Shown piece after piece: positions 23,491 through 32,392 of a DNA stretch of 64,000 nt. Each line of letters starts with the position of its first letter. The first letter of the stretch is position 1. Under the pieces are notes generated by a model that saw only the letters and a program-made list of their open reading frames with translations, had not been told where the DNA came from and made no database searches. A program made the translations under genes and the position numbers. Source of the stretch: Paraburkholderia domus (GTDB taxonomy: Bacteria > Pseudomonadota > Gammaproteobacteria > Burkholderiales > Burkholderiaceae); assembly GCF_905220705.1 (NCBI RefSeq), contig NZ_CAJNAT010000031.1, positions 20,450 to 84,449 of the forward strand, read 5' to 3'.

Positions 23491-24345
23491 ATGTCAGCCA
23501 TTCTCGAATCCTCGGAAAGCGCAAGCATCCGGCGAATCTCTGCCATCCAGCAGATCTGGAATTCAGTGCGTCTCGCACGCGTGCTGGCCAGATTCGCGTC
23601 GGTTCTTGCGTGCGTCGGTATCTGGCAAGTGCTCGCCGAACATCACATGTCGTTCGGTTTTATGACGTTCGCCAACGTGCCTGCGCCAAGCGACGTCGTG
23701 CCCGCGGCCTGGGCACTGCTCCACTCGCCGAAACTGCCGATGCATCTGTTGTCCAGCGTCATGCGCGTGTTGGCGGGTTTTGTCGCGGCGAGCGTGGTCG
23801 GCATCGGACTGGGACTTGCCATCGGCCGGTATCGCGTACTCGAGGTCGCCGTATTGCCTCCACTCGAGGTGCTGCGGCCGATTCCCGCGGTTGCGTGGAT
23901 CCCGCTTGCCATCCTGATGTTTCCTTCATCGGAAATGAGCATGATGTTCATCACCTTCATCGGTGCGCTGTTTCCGATTCTGCTCAATACGATTCATGGC
24001 GTGGAAGGTGTCGACCCGCGACTTGTGGCAACCGCACGCTCGCTCGGCACACGAGGCGGCGCGCTGTTCAGTGAAGTGATCTTGCCGGGCGCGGCACCCG
24101 CCATCGTCACAGGACTGTCGATCGGCATGGGTACTGCGTGGTTCTGTCTCGTCACCGCCGAGATGATCGCCGGCCAATACGGGATCGGCTATTTCACATG
24201 GGAGTCGTACACCTTGCAGAACTATGCGGACATCGTTGTCGGCATGCTGCTGATCGGTGCCATGGGTATGGGTAGCAGTCTATTGGTGAGGCGCGTTGGG
24301 CTGGCGCTGATACCGTGGTATCGGATGGAGGCGTCGCAGCAATGA
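23491..24345 (+). CDS. ABC transporter permease (TauC/SsuC type)
   Basis: A 284-residue inner-membrane permease with about six helices. The cytoplasmic EAA-loop region reads EGVDPRLVATARSLGTRGGA followed by EVILPGAAPAIVTGL, the standard coupling motif for this importer class. It follows the binding protein by 40 bases and its stop overlaps the ATPase start (ATGA), so the two are translationally coupled. Confidence 0.9.
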   Translation: MSAILESSESASIRRISAIQQIWNSVRLARVLARFASVLACVGIWQVLAEHHMSFGFMTFANVPAPSDVVPAAWALLHSPKLPMHLLSSVMRVLAGFVAASVVGIGLGLAIGRYRVLEVAVLPPLEVLRPIPAVAWIPLAILMFPSSEMSMMFITFIGALFPILLNTIHGVEGVDPRLVATARSLGTRGGALFSEVILPGAAPAIVTGLSIGMGTAWFCLVTAEMIAGQYGIGYFTWESYTLQNYADIVVGMLLIGAMGMGSSLLVRRVGLALIPWYRMEASQQ

Positions 24346-25130
24346 GTACCGAATTGCAATTGAAACCGGCCGGCCGCGTCAACGTGCGTGCCTTGAGCGT
24401 CGAAGTCGGCTTGCGCGAGCAACGTTTCACTGCGCTTGATCAGCTGGATTTCAGCGTCGAACCGGGCGAGTTCGTCTGCGTACTGGGACCGTCGGGATGC
24501 GGGAAATCAACGCTGCTTGCGGCGCTCGCCGGACACGTGGTGGCCAGTGCGGGCGAGATCGTCGTCGACGGCGAGAAGGTTCTGCGCCCACATCCGGAGC
24601 GCGGCCTCGTGTTTCAGCAGCACACGCTCTTTCCCTGGAAGCGCGTGATCGACAACGTCGCGTTTGGTCTGAAGATGAAAGGCCTCGCCGCGGACGAGCG
24701 GCGCCGGCAAGCGAGTGAACTGCTCGATCTGGTCGGTTTGAACGGCTTCGGTACGCGCTATCCGGCACAGTTGTCCGGCGGCATGCAACAACGCGTGGAG
24801 ATCGCTCGCGCACTGATCAACCGGCCGCGCGTTCTGCTGATGGACGAACCGTTCGGTGCACTCGACGCACAAACGCGCCGCATGATGCAGGCATTGCTGC
24901 TCGATGTGTGGACGCAAGTGCGAACTACGGTGCTGTTCGTCACGCACGACATCGACGAAGCACTGTTTCTCGCCGACCGTATCCTGGTGCTATCGCAGCG
25001 GCCCGCACGCATCGCCGCTGATTTACGCATCCCATTCGAGCGCCCTCGCGACGACGAGATCACCACTGAAGCGCAATTCATCGAGATCAAGCGTCATTGC
25101 CTTGCGTTGCTACGCGAAGCGGCGGCCTAA
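24342..25130 (+). CDS. ABC transporter ATPase (TauB/SsuB type)
   Basis: A 262-residue ATPase: Walker A GPSGCGKSTLL, Q-loop FQQHTLFPW, signature LSGGMQQRVEIARAL, Walker B VLLMDEPFGALD and the switch histidine in VLFVTHDIDEAL are all intact. It energises import with the TauC-like permease. ATG 24342 is preferred over an upstream in-frame start because it gives the ATGA overlap with the permease gene. Confidence 0.92.
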   Translation: MSTELQLKPAGRVNVRALSVEVGLREQRFTALDQLDFSVEPGEFVCVLGPSGCGKSTLLAALAGHVVASAGEIVVDGEKVLRPHPERGLVFQQHTLFPWKRVIDNVAFGLKMKGLAADERRRQASELLDLVGLNGFGTRYPAQLSGGMQQRVEIARALINRPRVLLMDEPFGALDAQTRRMMQALLLDVWTQVRTTVLFVTHDIDEALFLADRILVLSQRPARIAADLRIPFERPRDDEITTEAQFIEIKRHCLALLREAAA

Positions 25131-25194
25131 CGCCCTTAGCGCGCCTGAACGGCGTATCAACCGCATTCGTTTCAATCCAGACACCACCCCACTC

Positions 25195-26190
25195 ATGACC
25201 GATATTTCGCTTCCGCTTACGTTCGACCCCGATTCTTTCGATCCGGAAGCCGCCGAATTATTGCCACGTCTGGCATCCGCGGACGCCGCGGTGCGCCGCA
25301 TCGCACTCCTCGCGCTCGCCGATCTCGAAGACGAAACGGTACTCGGGCCGATCGTCGCCGCCTTGCGCAACGACGTGTCATCGACCGTTCGAACTCAAGC
25401 CGCCGAGGTGCTCGGCGCGTGGGAGCGCGCCGACACAGTAGAGGCGCTCTGCGAAGCACTGGCAGATAGTGCAGAAGATGTCCGCGACGCAGCCGCGCAG
25501 AGTCTGTCCAATCTGAAAGCCCCGGAATCAGGACCGCTGCTAGCGCCCTGGACCGCGCATTGCGATGCGTTCGTGCGCCAGGCTGCGCTTCGCGGCCTGC
25601 GCGAATTACGCTACGAAGGCGCATTGGAACCCGCGCTGGCCGCGCTGGTGGCGAGCGAAGATGTTGTGCGACTCGAAGCCGTGAGCGTGCTCGGCTGGTT
25701 GAAGAGCGAGCGCGCGCTTGGCCCCCTTACCGCAATCGCCGCGCGTGATCCGAACGCCGCCGTGCGACGCGCGGCAATCGGAGCGTTGGGCATCGGTGTG
25801 GCGGCGGCCGACGAAACCATCGACGTGTTACTGAGTGCATTACGCGATGCCGCGTGGCAGGTCCGTGAAGAAGCGGCGGCCACGCTCGGCAAACTGCGTG
25901 TACCTGGCGCGCGGAATGCGCTGGTTTCGGCTCTTGACGATGACTACTGGCAAGTCCGCCTACAGGCGGTCCGTGCCTTGGGCAAACTCCGCGACGCAAC
26001 TGCGAGCTCGGCGGTTGCCGCATTGCTCACTCATACGATCAGCAATTTACGCAAGGAAGCAGCATTGGCGCTCAGCGAATTGGGCGACGCCGCGTCGTTG
26101 CCGGCGTTGCGAACAGCCGCTACCGATCCCGATCCGGAAGTGCGCAAGGCTGCACGTATAGCATTGACGCAAATTGAAAAGGTGCAGTGA
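25195..26190 (+). CDS. HEAT-repeat protein of the redox/transport operon
   Basis: A 331-residue protein made almost wholly of HEAT/PBS-lyase-type helical repeats of about 31 residues (SVLGWLKSERALGPLTAIAA, AVRRAAIGALGIG, AVRALGKLRDATASSAVAAL); I count about nine. No signal peptide or catalytic motif. Such solenoids bind partner proteins or act as lyase-like scaffolds for cofactor insertion. Its place between the ABC genes and DUF971 (overlap by one base) suggests a maturation or regulatory factor for the flavoprotein/ferredoxin. An in-frame extension upstream overlaps the ATPase gene and is rejected; ATG 25195 is used. Confidence 0.8.
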   Translation: MTDISLPLTFDPDSFDPEAAELLPRLASADAAVRRIALLALADLEDETVLGPIVAALRNDVSSTVRTQAAEVLGAWERADTVEALCEALADSAEDVRDAAAQSLSNLKAPESGPLLAPWTAHCDAFVRQAALRGLRELRYEGALEPALAALVASEDVVRLEAVSVLGWLKSERALGPLTAIAARDPNAAVRRAAIGALGIGVAAADETIDVLLSALRDAAWQVREEAAATLGKLRVPGARNALVSALDDDYWQVRLQAVRALGKLRDATASSAVAALLTHTISNLRKEAALALSELGDAASLPALRTAATDPDPEVRKAARIALTQIEKVQ

Positions 26191-26468
26191 TGAACGCCCC
26201 CGAACAGGTAACGGTTCACGCGGCGAGTGCGCGATTGTCCCTGACATGGAACAACGGACAGACGCAGTGGATTGACAACGCGACGCTCAGGGAACGGTGC
26301 CCTTGCTCGACATGCAGCCGCTTGAAGCATTCGGGCCAGGCGGCGCAAATCGAGTCACGCGTCGCGATCGTCGACGTGCAGCCGATGGGCTACGGCGTGC
26401 AAATCGTGTTCAGCGATGGGCACGCGCAGGGCATCTATCCGTGGGATTATCTGGCGGGTATTGCCTGA
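26190..26468 (+). CDS. DUF971 (GBBH-like N-terminal domain) protein
   Basis: A 92-residue stand-alone DUF971 domain (PF06155): TWNNGQTQWIDNATLRERCP, then C37-P-C39-S-T-C42, and the closing VQIVFSDGHAQGIYPWDYL. The three cysteines with a nearby histidine resemble the zinc site of gamma-butyrobetaine hydroxylase; DUF971 is also found fused to Mrp/ApbC iron-sulfur carriers, which would fit service to the neighbouring ferredoxin. The ATG overlaps the HEAT gene stop by one base (TGATG); a GTG three bases upstream is possible. Confidence 0.85.
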   Translation: MNAPEQVTVHAASARLSLTWNNGQTQWIDNATLRERCPCSTCSRLKHSGQAAQIESRVAIVDVQPMGYGVQIVFSDGHAQGIYPWDYLAGIA

Positions 26469-26508
26469 ATCGACCATCGGACGCAATGGACTTCGATCCG
26501 GGCGCTGG

Positions 26509-27420
26509 ATGTGGGCGTTGATCGGTGTTCCAGGTGCGCTTGCCGCAGCGCTGGGCATCCTCGCCATTCATTCGAATCTGTCGGCGCCCTTTCATACGGC
26601 GTCCGAGTCGAATACGCTTTCAGGCGGCCTAACCGGGCTCGTCATCTGTTCATTTGACGTTCTCGCGACCGCGGTGGTCCTGTTCAAAGGGCGACTGCGG
26701 ACCGTGCTCGATCTGTGGGTCACCATTGCCCTACTGGCGTCCTTTGCGGACGCCAGCCTGAATTTTTTGAGCATGGCTCAGTTCACCCTTGGCTGGTACG
26801 TCGCGCGAGTCTTCAGCATGCTGGCTCCCGGCGTCCTGGTGTGCGTGCTGGTCTGGGAAGTGACCGTGCTCTACCGCGAACTATCCGAGGCGCACGCGTC
26901 CCTGTTGCACACGTCCACACGCGACGCACTGACGCGCATTTATAACCGTAGCTACTTTAACGACCAGTTTCGCAGGGAGTTCGACCGTGCGACGCGCAGC
27001 GGTCAGCCGCTCTCGATCGTCATGGTCGATGTCGACAATTTCAAGGATTACAACGACGCCTTTGGCCATCTTCGGGGCGATGCCTGCCTTAGCGCCATTG
27101 CGAAAGCGCTCGCAGGAACGGTACGTCGGTCAAGCGATTTCGTCGCCCGTTACGGCGGTGAAGAGTTCGCCTTGGTGTTGCCCAACACGGGACCGGACGA
27201 AGCCTCGGTCATTGCCGAGCAGGCCCGGCTCGCCGTCATGGACTTGGGCCTGATTGCGCCCATACCCGCCGGTCGGGTCACCGTCAGCGCCGGCTGCGCG
27301 ACGAACCAGCACACTATGCTGAGCACGCCCAACGCACTCGTTCAGGCAGCGGACGCCGCGCTCTACGACGCGAAACGTGCTGGACGCAATCGGGTTCAGT
27401 CCGTCACGCCCCGGCAGTAA
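26509..27420 (+). CDS. membrane diguanylate cyclase, apparently lacking part of its MASE4 domain
   Basis: From ATG 26509 the protein is 303 residues: four hydrophobic segments, then a GGDEF domain from about residue 135 with intact active site RYGGEEFALVLP and the DxxFKxxND substrate motif (VDVDNFKDYNDAFGH). It should make cyclic di-GMP. The membrane part matches the second half of a MASE4 sensor (VLDLWVTIALLASFADASL, LGWYVARVFSML), but the first half is missing or replaced. The start is unclear; upstream in-frame TTG/GTG codons overlap the DUF971 gene end. It may be a 5'-truncated gene, possibly left by insertion of the upstream operon. Confidence 0.78.
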   Translation: MWALIGVPGALAAALGILAIHSNLSAPFHTASESNTLSGGLTGLVICSFDVLATAVVLFKGRLRTVLDLWVTIALLASFADASLNFLSMAQFTLGWYVARVFSMLAPGVLVCVLVWEVTVLYRELSEAHASLLHTSTRDALTRIYNRSYFNDQFRREFDRATRSGQPLSIVMVDVDNFKDYNDAFGHLRGDACLSAIAKALAGTVRRSSDFVARYGGEEFALVLPNTGPDEASVIAEQARLAVMDLGLIAPIPAGRVTVSAGCATNQHTMLSTPNALVQAADAALYDAKRAGRNRVQSVTPRQ

Positions 27421-27552
27421 AAATGGCCCTCCTTCCCATGCGATGCGTTTGCAGATGGCCGCGCCTCTGACCACGAAATCGGCTTTAGCGCCAGGTCAAC
27501 CTCGCCCGTGGCAAAATCATCGGCACTGCGGCATTCGTCCGGGAGACCTGCA

Positions 27553-28719
27553 ATGAGCAACAAGACGCATGGCGAACGCAACGCTAACGCGGCCGACCGG
27601 TCGGAGGCCGCATCTGACATTCCCGGACAGATTGTCCTTGTCTTTCAGGGAGGCGGAGCCCTCGGCGCGTATCAGGCTGGTGTCTATGAGGCGATGCATG
27701 ACCGCAAGGTCAAACCCGACTGGGTGATCGGCACGTCGATCGGTGCGATAAACGGCGCGATCATTGCCGGCAATCTGCCCGAGAACCGCATTGCGCGATT
27801 AAAACAATTCTGGAACGGAGTCGCGCGTCGTGGCGTCGATGCGGCAAGCTGGCTGTTGCCAGGGCTCGCAAACTGGTCGCGCGACCTGTCGATCGTTACG
27901 CAAGGCGTGCCGTCGTTCTTCACCCCGCAACTGGGGTCATGGGCGAGTATTCAGACGCGCGTCGGCCCAGAGCGGGCGGCATTCTATTCGACGGCGCCAC
28001 TGCGTGAAACCCTGTCTACACTGGTCGATTTCGACTACCTGAATCGCAAGACGACGCGACTGACAGTTGGCACGGTCAATGTCCGCAGCGGACGTATGCG
28101 GTATTTCACCAATCGCGACGCGCAGATGGACGTCGAGCACGTGATGGCATCCGCCGCTTTTCCACCCGGCTTCCCTTCGGTGAGACTGGAAGGTGAATCG
28201 TACTGGGACGGCGGCATCTACTCGAACACGCCGCTGGAAGCTGTGCTCGATGATCGGCCGCGATGCAGCTCAGTGATTTTTTCTGTGCAGTTGTGGCCAT
28301 CAAGCGGTCCGGAACCCGAATCCATCTTGCAGGTCATGAGCCGGCAACGCGACATTCAGTATTCGAGTCGCGCGGAAAGCCATCTCGATCGACAGAAGCA
28401 GATTCACCGATTGCGTCATGTGATTCGCGAACTCAGTCAGCACATCCCCGAGGAGAAACGCGATACGCCGGAGCTCCAGGCGCTCCTCGGCTGGGGTTGT
28501 GGCACGACGATGCAGGTATTGGAACTCGACGCGCCGGCATTCGACAACGACGATTTGAACAGGGATATCGATTTTTCGTCGAGCGGCATCGAGCGGCGTT
28601 GGGCCGCAGGTTATGAAGACACGATCCGCTTGCTGGAGCGCGCACCCTGGCGTGAAACACTGGACCCGATGGAGGGCATCTCAGTGTTTCGAATGGCCTC
28701 TGTGGCCGGCCAAAGATAA
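27553..28719 (+). CDS. patatin-like phospholipase
   Basis: A 388-residue protein. The oxyanion loop QGGGALGAYQAGV is near residue 32, the nucleophile Ser62 in GTSIGAINGAII and the catalytic Asp219 in YWDGGIYSNTPLE complete the Ser-Asp dyad. The C-terminal region with REIQYSSRAE-like helices corresponds to the DUF3734 extension often found with bacterial patatins. It should hydrolyse acyl esters of phospholipids or PHB-related substrates. No signal peptide. ATG 27553 has a GGGAG site. A palindromic hairpin lies between it and the convergent katG. Confidence 0.85.
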   Translation: MSNKTHGERNANAADRSEAASDIPGQIVLVFQGGGALGAYQAGVYEAMHDRKVKPDWVIGTSIGAINGAIIAGNLPENRIARLKQFWNGVARRGVDAASWLLPGLANWSRDLSIVTQGVPSFFTPQLGSWASIQTRVGPERAAFYSTAPLRETLSTLVDFDYLNRKTTRLTVGTVNVRSGRMRYFTNRDAQMDVEHVMASAAFPPGFPSVRLEGESYWDGGIYSNTPLEAVLDDRPRCSSVIFSVQLWPSSGPEPESILQVMSRQRDIQYSSRAESHLDRQKQIHRLRHVIRELSQHIPEEKRDTPELQALLGWGCGTTMQVLELDAPAFDNDDLNRDIDFSSSGIERRWAAGYEDTIRLLERAPWRETLDPMEGISVFRMASVAGQR

Positions 28720-28736
28720 GGCATAAGGGCAAAGTC

Positions 28737-28760
28737 CCGTCAGGGTTGCAACCCTGACGG
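28737..28760. terminator. palindromic hairpin between patatin and katG genes
   Basis: CCGTCAGGGTT immediately followed by its inverse about a GC centre: a 24-base perfect palindrome 18 bases after the patatin stop and 16 before the katG stop. No T-run on either side, so it probably acts as a bidirectional hairpin terminator. Confidence 0.5.
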
Positions 28761-28775
28761 AACCCCCACACCCGC

Positions 28776-31028
28776 TCAGGCGAGGTCGAAGCGGTCGAGG
28801 TTCATCACCTTGACCCACGCAGCGACAAAGTCGCGGACGAATTTCTCCTGCCCGTCCTCGCTTGCATAGACTTCGGACAGCGCCCGCAACTGAGCGTGCG
28901 AACCGAACACCAGATCGACGCGGCTGCCGGTCCACTTCACTTCGCCGGTTTTGCGGTCGCGCCCTTCGAACACGTCACGGGAGACCGGTTTCCATTCCGT
29001 ACCCATATCGAGCAGGTTGACGAAAAAGTCGTTGGTCAGTGTTTCCGGCCGCTTGGTGAAGACACCATGCGAATCCTGCCCGCTCTGGACCTTCAGGGCG
29101 CGCAAGCCGCCGATGAGCGCCGTCATCTCGGGTGCGGTCAGCGTCAGCAATTGCGCCTTGTCGATCAGCAATGCCTCAGCCGGGACACTGTACTTGCCCT
29201 TCAGAAAGTTACGGAAACCATCGGCGACGGGTTCAAGCGCTCCGACGGATTCCACGTCGGTCTGATCCTGCGACGCGTCCGCGCGTCCCGGCGCAAACGG
29301 CACCGTTACCTGATGGCCTGCGCTTTTTGCGGCCTGCTCGATGCCGGCGCTACCGGCCAGCACGATCAGGTCGGCCAGCGATATCTTCTTGCCGCCGGAC
29401 TGTGCGCCGTTGAACTCGCTCTGGATCCCTTCGAGGACCTTCAGTACCTTCGCCAGTTGCTCGGGCTGGTTGACCGCCCAGTCTTTCTGCGGAGCGAGGC
29501 GAATGCGTGCACCGTTGGCGCCGCCGCGCTTGTCCGAGCCGCGGAAGGTGGATGCCGACGCCCAGGCCGTCGATACCAGTTGCGAAACGGGCAGCCCTGA
29601 CGCCAGGATCTTCTGCTTGAGCGAGGCGACGTCCTGCTCGTTGACCAGCGCGTGGTCGACCGCCGGAATGGGGTCCTGCCAGATCAGTTCTTCAGCAGGC
29701 ACTTCCGGCCCAAGATAGCGGGCGCGCGGTCCCATGTCACGGTGAGTCAGCTTGAACCATGCACGGGCGAAGGCGTCGGCGAGCTGGTCGGGATTTGCCA
29801 GAAAACGTCGCGAAATCTTCTCGTAGACGGGGTCGAAGCGCAGCGAGAGGTCGGTGGTGAGCATCGTCGGCCGCTGCTTCTTCGCGGCATCGAATGCATG
29901 CGGAATCGTTTCGCCGCCATCCTTGGCGACCCACTGGTTGGCGCCGGCGGGGCTCTTGGTCAGTTCCCATTCGTACTTGAACAGGTTCTCGAAGAAGCCG
30001 TTGCCCCACTTCGTCGGCGTGGTGGTCCAGGTGACTTCCAGTCCGCTGGAGATCGCGTCGGCGCCCTTGCCGGTGCCGAAGCTGCTCTTCCAACCCAGCC
30101 CCTGGTTCTCGAGGTCGGCGGCCTCGGGTACCGGCCCCACATTGTCGGCAGGACCGGCGCCGTGCGTCTTGCCAAAGCTGTGGCCACCGGCGATCAGCGC
30201 GACCGTTTCCTCGTCGTTCATGGCCATGCGAGCGAAGGTTTCACGGATGTCATGTGCCGCGGCAAGCGGGTCAGGATTACCGTCGGGACCTTCCGGGTTG
30301 ACATAGATCAGGCCCATCTGCACGGCGCCCAGCGGGTTTTCCAGGTTGCGTCCGTTGTCGTCGCGGCTGACTTCGCTGCCGTGAAGTGCTGGATCGGCCA
30401 CGATCACGCCCTCGTCGTCACTGCCGGCGGCACCCTTGCCATAACGGACGTCCCCGCCCAGCCAGGTCTTTTCATTGCCCCAGTAGACGTCGAGATCCGG
30501 CTCCCACGTGTCGGCGCGGCCGCCACCGAAGCCGAATGTCTTGAAACCCATGGTCTCGAGCGCGACGTTGCCGGTAAGGATCAGCAGATCGGCCCAGGAT
30601 ATTTTCTGACCGTACTTTTGCTTGATCGGCCACAGCAGGCGGCGAGCTTTATCGAGGCTGACGTTGTCCGGCCAGCTGTTGAGCGGCGCGAAACGCTGCT
30701 GGCCGCGCCCGGCGCCGCCGCGACCGTCGCCGATGCGGTACGTGCCGGCACTGTGCCAGGCCATGCGGATGAAAAACGGACCATAGTGGCCGAAGTCTGC
30801 CGGCCACCAATCCTGCGAGTCGGTCATCAGCGCCGCAAGGTCCTTCTTCACCGCAGCCAGATCCAGGCTCCTGAACGCCTCGGCGTAGTTGAAACCGTTG
30901 TCTAGCGGGTCCGACTTGCTGGAGTGCTGGCTAAGCAGGTCCAGCCGCAGTTGCTTCGGCCACCAGTCACGATTCGTCGTGCCACCGCCGGCGGCATGGT
31001 TGAACGGGCACTTTGCTTCGTTTGACAT
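28776..31028 (-). CDS. katG: catalase-peroxidase KatG
   Basis: A 750-residue bifunctional haem enzyme. The distal site RMAWHSAGTYR, proximal region AGGHSFGKTHGAGP and the residues of the Trp-Tyr-Met crosslink (Trp in AWHSAG, Tyr in MGLIYVNPEGP, Met in ARMAMNDEE) are all present, so both catalase and peroxidase activity are expected. Two homologous domains are visible, as usual. Start ATG 31028 follows an ideal AAGGAGA site. It converges on the patatin gene. Confidence 0.96.
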   Translation of the reverse strand: MSNEAKCPFNHAAGGGTTNRDWWPKQLRLDLLSQHSSKSDPLDNGFNYAEAFRSLDLAAVKKDLAALMTDSQDWWPADFGHYGPFFIRMAWHSAGTYRIGDGRGGAGRGQQRFAPLNSWPDNVSLDKARRLLWPIKQKYGQKISWADLLILTGNVALETMGFKTFGFGGGRADTWEPDLDVYWGNEKTWLGGDVRYGKGAAGSDDEGVIVADPALHGSEVSRDDNGRNLENPLGAVQMGLIYVNPEGPDGNPDPLAAAHDIRETFARMAMNDEETVALIAGGHSFGKTHGAGPADNVGPVPEAADLENQGLGWKSSFGTGKGADAISSGLEVTWTTTPTKWGNGFFENLFKYEWELTKSPAGANQWVAKDGGETIPHAFDAAKKQRPTMLTTDLSLRFDPVYEKISRRFLANPDQLADAFARAWFKLTHRDMGPRARYLGPEVPAEELIWQDPIPAVDHALVNEQDVASLKQKILASGLPVSQLVSTAWASASTFRGSDKRGGANGARIRLAPQKDWAVNQPEQLAKVLKVLEGIQSEFNGAQSGGKKISLADLIVLAGSAGIEQAAKSAGHQVTVPFAPGRADASQDQTDVESVGALEPVADGFRNFLKGKYSVPAEALLIDKAQLLTLTAPEMTALIGGLRALKVQSGQDSHGVFTKRPETLTNDFFVNLLDMGTEWKPVSRDVFEGRDRKTGEVKWTGSRVDLVFGSHAQLRALSEVYASEDGQEKFVRDFVAAWVKVMNLDRFDLA

Positions 31029-31946
31029 GCGTTATCTCCTTGGGGGATATACCCACTACCTCTTCCACGGCGTCTGGCTTCTACGGTGCATCGCCGATCC
31101 CGCGCCGGCTGGGTCGACGGGAAATCACATGGTGGGCTCTTTTTAATGTACTACTTGCTGTCACTCGACGCGCATGATCTTCGTTCGATGACCGACGTCG
31201 TTGCGTGAATTGGACCAGGATGGTCCGCGTCGGTGCGCCTACTGCACATAAAAATATATGTGAGAGCGGCCATCAACTGAATGCGATTTTTGCAATGCAA
31301 TTGATAGCTCACAGCTATAAGGTGGAAGACGCCTGATATTTCTATGCTTACCGGCACTTATTGTCGATGAGCTTACGTGAATATCGCGGCAAGGCCACCG
31401 CCTCGATCCTCGGCACCTCGCACATCCCAGCGTGTGTCGTTCGGTCCGTTGACGGCATCGAGCGCGTATTGGGTGCCGCCGCCGGTCTTGCCAGCCACCG
31501 GCACATTGCTGACGGCACCGCGGATGTCCGTGTTGTGACAATGCGCAACCGGCTCGACATCAACCGACGTCCTGGTCATTCGTGCGTGGCTCTGTCCGGC
31601 TTAACGACGAGGCCGAATGACGGCGATTACCAGCGCCATCGCACATTTATTCCGATCTTGCTCGAACTTATCTGAGGCATTGCAAAGGGTGTCCGCAGTC
31701 TCTTCCACGAGCTCGGGAATATCCGTCGACCAAACGCCGTCTACTCAATGCGCATCGCACATGACTCAAGAACACTAAGGAGTATGAAATGGATAGATCC
31801 ATTGTGATCGTTATCTCTGGCCGTTCTCGCATCATCGAACGCATTGCTCAATGCAGGCCCCGCGCCGAGGTCTGCCACGAGTTGAGATTCTCGGTTCGCC
31901 CTGTCTGTCCCGCGAACAAGCACATTGAAACACCAGGAGTATCGTC
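31029..31946. other. long intergenic region upstream of katG
   Basis: About 900 bases without a convincing gene. A single OxyR-like dyad ATAG-N7-CTAT lies at 31304-31318, and a small GC-rich minus frame at 31373-31579 (68 codons, no ribosome site) could be a fragment. Near the right end sits a possible decayed DUF4148 copy. A T-run (31138-31143) lies in the katG leader. Otherwise nothing. Confidence 0.5.
31784..31882 (+). pseudogene. possible decayed DUF4148 signal-peptide remnant
   Basis: Behind a clear AAGGAG site an ATG opens seven codons (MKWIDPL), meets TGA, and then continues in frame with a hydrophobic signal-like stretch (SLSLAVLASSNALLNAG) to another stop. The intact DUF4148 gene starts 160 bases further on with a similar leader. 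This may be the start of a dead paralogue; the evidence is thin. Confidence 0.25.
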
Positions 31947-32267
31947 ATGAAATCACTCTCACCAATTCGGTTATTCGACCAGTCGTTGCGCAACCTGGCG
32001 GTCGCAGGCGCGATTCTGATGTCGACTTCGGTTGGCGTGTTTGCGCAAACCATGCCTGACCCGGCGATGCACCGAGTCACGCGCGCAGAGGTCATGCATG
32101 AACTCTACGAACTGGAGGCGGCGGGTTACAACCCGTCCCAGGGCGATGACGGTTCATATCCCGCCGATATTCAGGCTGCGCAAGAAAAGGTTGCCGCCAA
32201 ACATCAAGCTGAACGAAATGCGGTTATGAGCGCTGGCCAGACCGGGCAGGCGAAGCCGACGCCTTGA
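31947..32267 (+). CDS. DUF4148 domain secreted protein
   Basis: A 106-residue protein. The signal peptide includes LAVAGAILMSTSVGVFAQ (cleavage near residue 34), and the mature part carries the DUF4148 signature RAEVMHELYELEAAGYNP followed by YPADIQAAQEKV. The family is largely restricted to Burkholderiaceae and its function is unknown. A CCAGGAG ribosome site lies just upstream of ATG 31947. Confidence 0.82.
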   Translation: MKSLSPIRLFDQSLRNLAVAGAILMSTSVGVFAQTMPDPAMHRVTRAEVMHELYELEAAGYNPSQGDDGSYPADIQAAQEKVAAKHQAERNAVMSAGQTGQAKPTP

Positions 32268-32362
32268 GGTGCAGACGGTTGTTAGTATTCCGGGTACATC
32301 GCTACTCACGTACCCGTTCACCGTTGCGGAGTTTTCCGCAGAAATTGTGCGCCCATAGGACG

Positions 32363-32392
32363 AAAAAAAAGGCGTCACGTTGCCGTGACGCC
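32363..32392 (-). terminator. rho-independent terminator reading on the minus strand
   Basis: GGCGTCACG (32371-32379) pairs with CGTGACGCC (32384-32392) around a four-base loop, and the A8 run at 32363-32370 becomes a T8 tail on the minus strand. The plus-strand side has only TT, so the strong direction is minus, where no protein gene lies upstream for over 7 kb of minus-free DNA to the right. Confidence 0.75.

Noticed and set aside
31373..31579. A 68-codon minus frame with VAGKTGGGTQYAL, reminiscent of penicillin-binding proteins
   Set aside because: The likeness is limited to a few residues, there is no ribosome site and no neighbouring fragment of such a protein.
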